Shown: positions 6,476 to 10,532 of the stretch, piece by piece
Layout of the letters: each line of letters begins with the position of its first letter
Numbering within the stretch: the first letter of the stretch is position 1
Program-made: the position numbers and the translations under genes
Notes under the pieces: model-generated
What the model was told of the DNA's origin: nothing
What the model saw: the letters and a program-made list of their open reading frames with translations, nothing else
The model's database searches: none
DNA from: Thauera sp.
GTDB lineage: Bacteria; Pseudomonadota; Gammaproteobacteria; Burkholderiales; Rhodocyclaceae
Length of the DNA stretch: 10,532 nt
Assembly: GCA_003446655.1 (NCBI GenBank)
Contig: DMCZ01000127.1
Location: 5,292 to 15,823 of the forward strand
Direction: 5' to 3'

Positions 6476-9400
6476 TTACGCCTTCACCGCATCGGCTCTC
6501 ACCGCGTCGAGCAGGTCCTTCACCGCCTTCACGCGGTCCTTCAGGTTGGGCAGGCTGGCGCGGCGCACGAGCTTCTCGGGGCCGGCCATCTTGGTGCTGC
6601 GGTCCTTCTGGATCAGGAAGATGACCTTGACCGGGTCGATCGGCGCGTCCTTGGCGAACTGCACGCTGATCTGCGCCTCCGAGGCATCGAGCTTGTGCAC
6701 GCCGTAGTCCTTGACCAGCATGCGCAGGCGGTGGGTCTCGATCAGCGCGGCGGTCTGCGGCGGCAGCTCCCCGAAGCGGTCGATGAGCTCTTCCTGCAGC
6801 GCGCGCAGATCTTCTTCCAGCTCGCAGTTGGCCAGGCGCTTGTACAGCGTCAGGCGCTCCTGCACGTCGGGGCAGTAGTCGGTGGGCAGCAGCGCCGGGG
6901 TGTGCAGGTTGATCTCGGAGACGACTTCCAGCGGCTGGGTGAGGTCGGGCTCCTTGCCGGCCTGCAGGTCCTTGACTGCGCGCTTCAACATCTCGGTGTA
7001 CAGGCTGAAGCCGACCTGCTGGATCTCGCCCGACTGGTTCTCGCCCAGCACCTCGCCGGCGCCGCGGATCTCGAGGTCGTGCATCGCCAGGTAGAAGCCC
7101 GAGCCGAGGTCTTCCATCATCGCAATGGCTTCGAGCCGTTTCTGCGCCTGCGCGGTGGGCTTGGCGCCCGGCATGGTCAGCAGGTAGGCGTAGGCCTGGT
7201 GGTGGCTGCGCCCGACGCGGCCGCGCAGCTGGTGCAGCTGCGCCAGCCCGAAGCGGTCGGCGCGGTTGATGATGATGGTGTTGGCGGTGGGGATGTTGAT
7301 GCCGGTCTCGATGATGGTGGTGCACAGCAGCAGGTTGGCGCGCTGCTGGGTGAAGTCGCGCATCACGCGCTCGAGCTCGCGCTCGGGGAGCTGGCCGTGG
7401 CCGACGACGATGCGTGCCTCGGGTAGCAGCTCCTCGAGGTCGTTACGCATGTTGTCAATGGTGTCGACCTCGTTGTGGAGGAAGTACACCTGGCCGCCGC
7501 GCTTGAATTCGCGCAGCACTGCCTCGCGGATCACACCGCGACTCGACGGCTGAACGAAGGTCTTGATCGCCAGGCGCTTCTGCGGCGCGGTGGCGATCAC
7601 CGAGAACTCGCGCAGGCCCTCCATCGCCAGGCCGAGGGTGCGCGGGATCGGGGTGGCGGTGAGGGTGAGGATGTCGACCTCGGAGCGCAATGCTTTCAGC
7701 GCCTCCTTCTGGCGCACGCCGAAACGGTGCTCCTCGTCGATGATCACGAGGCCCAGGCGCTTGAACACTACGTCCTTCTGCAGCAGGCGATGGGTGCCGA
7801 TGATGATGTCCACCTTGCCCTCGGACAGCAGCTGCAGCGCCTCGGCCTGCTCCTTCGCAGACTTGAAGCGCGACAGCTCCGCGATCTTGATCGGCCAGTC
7901 GGTGAAGCGGTCGGCGAAGGTCTGGTAGTGCTGCTCGGCGAGCAGGGTAGTCGGGCACAGCACCACCACCTGCTTACCGTCGGCCACGGCGATGAAGGCG
8001 GCGCGCAAGGCGACCTCGGTCTTGCCGAAACCGACGTCGCCGCACACCAGGCGGTCCATCGGGCGGCCGGACCTCATGTCGCTCACCACCGCGTCGATCG
8101 CCGCCTGCTGGTCGGGCGTGGTCTCGAAGCCGAAGCCCTCGGCGAAGGCCTCCAGGTCGTGCTGCTTGAAGTCGAAGCGGTGGCCGGGGCGCGCGGCGCG
8201 CTGGGCGTACAGCGCGAGCAGCTCGGCGGCGGTGTCGCGCACCTGCATCGCGGCCTTCTTCTTGGCCTTCTCCCACTGGCCCGAGCCGAGGCGGTGCAGG
8301 TCGACCGCTTCCGGATCGGCGCCGGCGTAGCGGGTGATCACGTGCAGCTGCGACACCGGCACGTAGAGCTTGTCGCCGCCGTTGTATTCCAGGTGCAGGA
8401 ACTCGGTATCGCCCTCGCCGAGGTTCATGTGGATGAGGCCGAGGTAGCGGCCGATGCCGTGCGACACATGCACCACCGGGTCGCCGACCTTCAGCTCGGA
8501 GAGGTCGCGCAGCCAGCCTTCCATGGTGGCGGCCTTGCGCGCGTCGCGGCGCACGCGGCTGCGCGCGGTGGCAGCGTAGAGCTCGGTCTCGGTGAGTACC
8601 GCGAGACGGGCGCCGGGCAGCACGAAGCCGCGCGCGAGCGGGGCGACGCCCAGGGCCAGGCGCGCGTCGGAGTCTAGGAAGGCGCCGAAGTCGGCGCTCG
8701 CCGCGGGGCGGACATCGTATTCGGCGAAGAACTCGGCCATCGTCTCGCGTCGGCCGGGCGAATCAGACAGCAGCAGCACGCGGCCGTCGAAGCCATCGAG
8801 GAAGGCCTTCAGCTTGTGCAGCGGGTCGGTCGCCTTGCGCTCGACGGCGACCTCGGGCGGGGGCAGCGCGAGCGCGTCGGCCGTGTCGGCGACGGCTTCG
8901 GCCGCGATCGACAGCCGGGGCAGGTTCTTCAGCGCGATGAAGAAGGCTTCGTCGCTCAGGAAGAGCTGCTCGGGCGAGAGCACCGGCCGGGTGCGGTCGC
9001 CCTTGAGCAGGTCGTAGCGCGAGCGCGTGTCCTTCCAGAACTCGGCGATTGCGCCCGGCACGTCGCGGTGCAGCAGCACCGGCGTGTCGGCCGGCAGGTA
9101 GTCGAGGAGCGTCGCCGTCTCGTCGAAGAACAGCGGCAGGTAGTACTCGATGCCCGCGGGCGCGATGCCGTTGGAGACGTCCTTGTAGATCGAGGCACGC
9201 GTGGGGTCGCCCTCGAAGGTCTCGCGGAATCGGCTGCGAAAGCGCGTGCGGCCCTTGTCGTCGAGCGGGAACTCGCGCGCGGGCAGCAGACGGATCTCCT
9301 TGGTCGGATACACCGTGCGCTGGGTGTCCGGGTCGAAGGTCTTGATGCTCTCGACCTCGTCGTCGAAGAGATCGATGCGGAAGGGCAGTGGCGAGCCCAT

Positions 9401-9940
9401 CGGGAACAGGTCCACCAGTCCGCCGCGCACGGAAAACTCGCCCGGGCTCACCACCTGGGTCACATGCGCGTAGCCGGCGAGCGCCATCTGCGTCCTGAAC
9501 TGCTCCACATCCAGCCGCTCGCCCTGCTTGAGGAAGAAGGTGTAGGCGGCAAGGTAGCTTGGCGGCGCCATGCGGTAGAGGGCGGTCGAGGCCGGCACCA
9601 GAACGAGGTCGGTCTCGCCGCGGCTGATGGCGTAGAGCGTGGACAGGCGCTCGGAGATCAGGTCCTGGTGTGGCGAGAAGCTGTCGTAGGGCAGGGTCTC
9701 CCAGTCGGGCAGCAGGTGCACGCGCAGGCCGGGGGCGACCCAGGCGATCTCGTCCTGCAGGCGTTGGGCGTCAAGCGGGTTGGCGGTGATCACCACCAGC
9801 ATGCGACCGCGGGTGCCGAGCTGGGCAATGGCAAGGGCGTCGGCCGAGCCCGCGAGCGCGCCGACCTCCAGCCTTGCCCCCGGCTTGGGCAGTGCGCGTG
9901 TCGAGAGCGGTTGGAGCAGGGCGTCTAGAGAGATGGGCAT
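6476..9940 (-). CDS. mfd: Transcription-repair coupling factor Mfd
   Basis: Encodes 1154 residues (E. coli Mfd has 1148). Mfd displaces RNA polymerase stalled at DNA lesions and recruits UvrA to start nucleotide-excision repair. Domains in order: a UvrB-like N-terminal module to about 340 with LPDWETLPYDSFSPHQD at 77-93; the RNA-polymerase-interacting domain from about 484 (KVGDPVVHVSHGIGRYLGL); and the RecG-like translocase with Walker A GDVGFGKT at 634-641, DEEH at 735-738, TATPIPRT at 761-768 and QLRGRVGR at 904-911. The autoinhibitory TRCF domain covers about the last 150 residues. All motor motifs are intact. I chose the ATG at 9940 because MPISLDALLQPL starts the family-conserved sequence. 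The open frame back to 10036 adds 32 residues without family resemblance and would overlap the probable promoter. The upstream SprA-related gene ends 124 bases away on the same strand. Confidence 0.97.
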   Translation of the reverse strand: MPISLDALLQPLSTRALPKPGARLEVGALAGSADALAIAQLGTRGRMLVVITANPLDAQRLQDEIAWVAPGLRVHLLPDWETLPYDSFSPHQDLISERLSTLYAISRGETDLVLVPASTALYRMAPPSYLAAYTFFLKQGERLDVEQFRTQMALAGYAHVTQVVSPGEFSVRGGLVDLFPMGSPLPFRIDLFDDEVESIKTFDPDTQRTVYPTKEIRLLPAREFPLDDKGRTRFRSRFRETFEGDPTRASIYKDVSNGIAPAGIEYYLPLFFDETATLLDYLPADTPVLLHRDVPGAIAEFWKDTRSRYDLLKGDRTRPVLSPEQLFLSDEAFFIALKNLPRLSIAAEAVADTADALALPPPEVAVERKATDPLHKLKAFLDGFDGRVLLLSDSPGRRETMAEFFAEYDVRPAASADFGAFLDSDARLALGVAPLARGFVLPGARLAVLTETELYAATARSRVRRDARKAATMEGWLRDLSELKVGDPVVHVSHGIGRYLGLIHMNLGEGDTEFLHLEYNGGDKLYVPVSQLHVITRYAGADPEAVDLHRLGSGQWEKAKKKAAMQVRDTAAELLALYAQRAARPGHRFDFKQHDLEAFAEGFGFETTPDQQAAIDAVVSDMRSGRPMDRLVCGDVGFGKTEVALRAAFIAVADGKQVVVLCPTTLLAEQHYQTFADRFTDWPIKIAELSRFKSAKEQAEALQLLSEGKVDIIIGTHRLLQKDVVFKRLGLVIIDEEHRFGVRQKEALKALRSEVDILTLTATPIPRTLGLAMEGLREFSVIATAPQKRLAIKTFVQPSSRGVIREAVLREFKRGGQVYFLHNEVDTIDNMRNDLEELLPEARIVVGHGQLPERELERVMRDFTQQRANLLLCTTIIETGINIPTANTIIINRADRFGLAQLHQLRGRVGRSHHQAYAYLLTMPGAKPTAQAQKRLEAIAMMEDLGSGFYLAMHDLEIRGAGEVLGENQSGEIQQVGFSLYTEMLKRAVKDLQAGKEPDLTQPLEVVSEINLHTPALLPTDYCPDVQERLTLYKRLANCELEEDLRALQEELIDRFGELPPQTAALIETHRLRMLVKDYGVHKLDASEAQISVQFAKDAPIDPVKVIFLIQKDRSTKMAGPEKLVRRASLPNLKDRVKAVKDLLDAVRADAVKA

Positions 9941-10034
9941 GGTGTTCTTGCGAGGGTTGCTGCGGTGCGATGCGGTAAAGATCGCGCGGGTGCGGGCGGG
10001 ATGGCTGGCCGAGAGTGGCGGGACGGGGGCGCAC

Positions 10035-10040
10035 ATTATC
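10035..10040 (-). promoter_or_regulatory. Candidate -10 element for the mfd-corA operon
   Basis: The minus strand reads GATAAT, five of six bases of the -10 consensus, just downstream of the T-run that ends the preceding gene. No strong -35 is seen 16-18 bases upstream. Transcription would start near 10028, giving a leader of about 88 bases before the mfd ATG. Confidence 0.35.
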
Positions 10041-10045
10041 CCCGC

Positions 10046-10070
10046 AAAAAAGCCGTCGCTACGCTCAGGC
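10046..10070 (-). terminator. Weak intrinsic terminator after the SprA-related gene
   Basis: On the minus strand, GCC TGA GC GTA GC GAC GGC (10070 to 10052) can fold into a short interrupted hairpin, with three outer and two inner pairs around possible G-A mismatches. Six T residues follow at 10051-10046. The stem includes the stop codon of the upstream gene. The T-run is good and the stem is weak. Confidence 0.4.
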
Positions 10071-10532
10071 GGTCAGATCCAGCCCGGGTGGGCGAGGGGC
10101 GGACGCAGATGCCGCTCCGGCTTCATAGGCGCTACGTACCTGACGAACAAGGTAGGCGGACGCGCGACCCTCGACCTCCGCGTCGGGGCGCGAGCTGCCG
10201 CCATTGCCACGCTCATAGGCCGCGCGCGCGATCTCCATGCGTGCGTCCATGGCCATGCGGGTTGCCTGCGAGGCGACCTGGCGGTCCTGCGGCGACGGAT
10301 CGGCCGGAGCAAGCGCCGCCGCGCGCACCTGCTCGGCCTTGACCAGCGTCTCCTCGGGCGTCCGGCCGGGCGAAGTGTCGATGCCGACTTCACCGCCGAT
10401 GGCGTAGCGCTGACCGTCCGGGCCGGTCTGGTAGCTGTAGCTTGCCCCGCGCGTGACCAGTCCTGCGCCGGCGGCGACGTGGGCCATCTCGTGCGCGCGC
10501 ACCTCACGGTCGCGCTGCTGCAGTTGCTGGAG
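10065..10532 (-). CDS. SprA-related (CJM1_0395-type) putative metalloprotease, C-terminal part
   Basis: The frame is open from the window end to a TGA at 10067-10065 and gives 155 residues; the N terminus lies outside the window. The visible part begins LQQLQQRDREVRAHEMAHV. The HEMAH at 14-18 fits a zincin-type HExxH motif. After it come GASYSYQTGPDGQRYAIGGEVGID and TPEETLVKAEQVRAAALAPADPSPQDRQVA, both typical of the SprA-related family. An in-frame GTG at 10502 could be read as a start, but the family-like residues before it (QQRDREV) show that the gene continues upstream. The role of this family is not established; protease activity is inferred from the motif alone. The C-terminal tail, after about residue 110, is rich in Ala, Arg and Pro and looks disordered. 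It is transcribed toward mfd, with a weak terminator between them. Confidence 0.8.
   Translation of the reverse strand, partial: LQQLQQRDREVRAHEMAHVAAGAGLVTRGASYSYQTGPDGQRYAIGGEVGIDTSPGRTPEETLVKAEQVRAAALAPADPSPQDRQVASQATRMAMDARMEIARAAYERGNGGSSRPDAEVEGRASAYLVRQVRSAYEAGAASASAPRPPGLDLTA

Noticed and set aside
5455..6624. Plus-strand open frame of 389 codons opposite corA and the end of mfd
   Set aside because: It lies entirely opposite conserved coding sequence, has a His/Asp/Val-rich composition typical of antisense frames in high-GC DNA, and resembles no family.
7475..9928. Long plus-strand open frames (400 and 370 codons) opposite mfd
   Set aside because: They are mirror frames of a GC-rich, codon-biased gene. 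Mfd is intact and fully conserved on the other strand, and no start signals or family motifs are present.
9941..10036. Upstream extension of the mfd frame by 32 residues
   Set aside because: The added peptide has no family resemblance, and the extension would cover the gap that holds the probable promoter. The ATG at 9940 starts the conserved Mfd N terminus.
10073..10507. Second minus-strand frame of 144 codons overlapping the SprA-related gene
   Set aside because: It is an Arg/Pro/Ala/Ser-rich shadow in another frame. The HEMAH-containing frame carries the conserved sequence.

Overview
The window is high-GC, gene-dense chromosomal DNA. Codon use and gene families fit a denitrifying betaproteobacterium, and I infer the Rhodocyclales (Thauera, Azoarcus or Aromatoleum type). 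It holds nine protein genes, two of them cut by the window edges. I see no RNA genes, insertion sequences, phage genes or CRISPR arrays, and no gene-free stretch longer than about 200 bases.

Region 1 (1-2651) is respiratory. It starts with the last 46 codons of a MocR/PdxR-type regulator on the plus strand. That gene converges on norF and norE on the minus strand, which encode the membrane accessory proteins of nitric oxide reductase. Divergent from norE is a ccoG/rdxA/fixG-like iron-sulfur membrane protein. The 198-base gap between norE and ccoG carries a near-perfect 17-base direct repeat with a 31-base period and a related inverted half. It is the best candidate control region in the window. 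The catalytic genes norCB and ccoNOQP are not here.

Region 2 (2652-4081) has two plus-strand genes: tag (3-methyladenine DNA glycosylase I) and a LysE/RhtB-type exporter, with a likely promoter -10 element between them. Region 3 (4082-10532) lies entirely on the minus strand. In transcription order it holds a SprA-related putative metalloprotease (cut by the window end), mfd (transcription-repair coupling factor), corA (magnesium channel) and a BepA-like M48 protease with TPR repeats. mfd and corA are 13 bases apart and are probably cotranscribed. bepA follows after 80 bases and may also have its own promoter.

Most genes are well-known housekeeping or respiratory families. I found no convincing novel multi-gene system. 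The points most worth a second look are the repeat pair between norE and ccoG, the norEF/ccoG grouping without its catalytic partners, the Tat-like lipoprotein signal on the BepA homologue, and the two regulator/norF stop codons sharing one 6-base palindrome.
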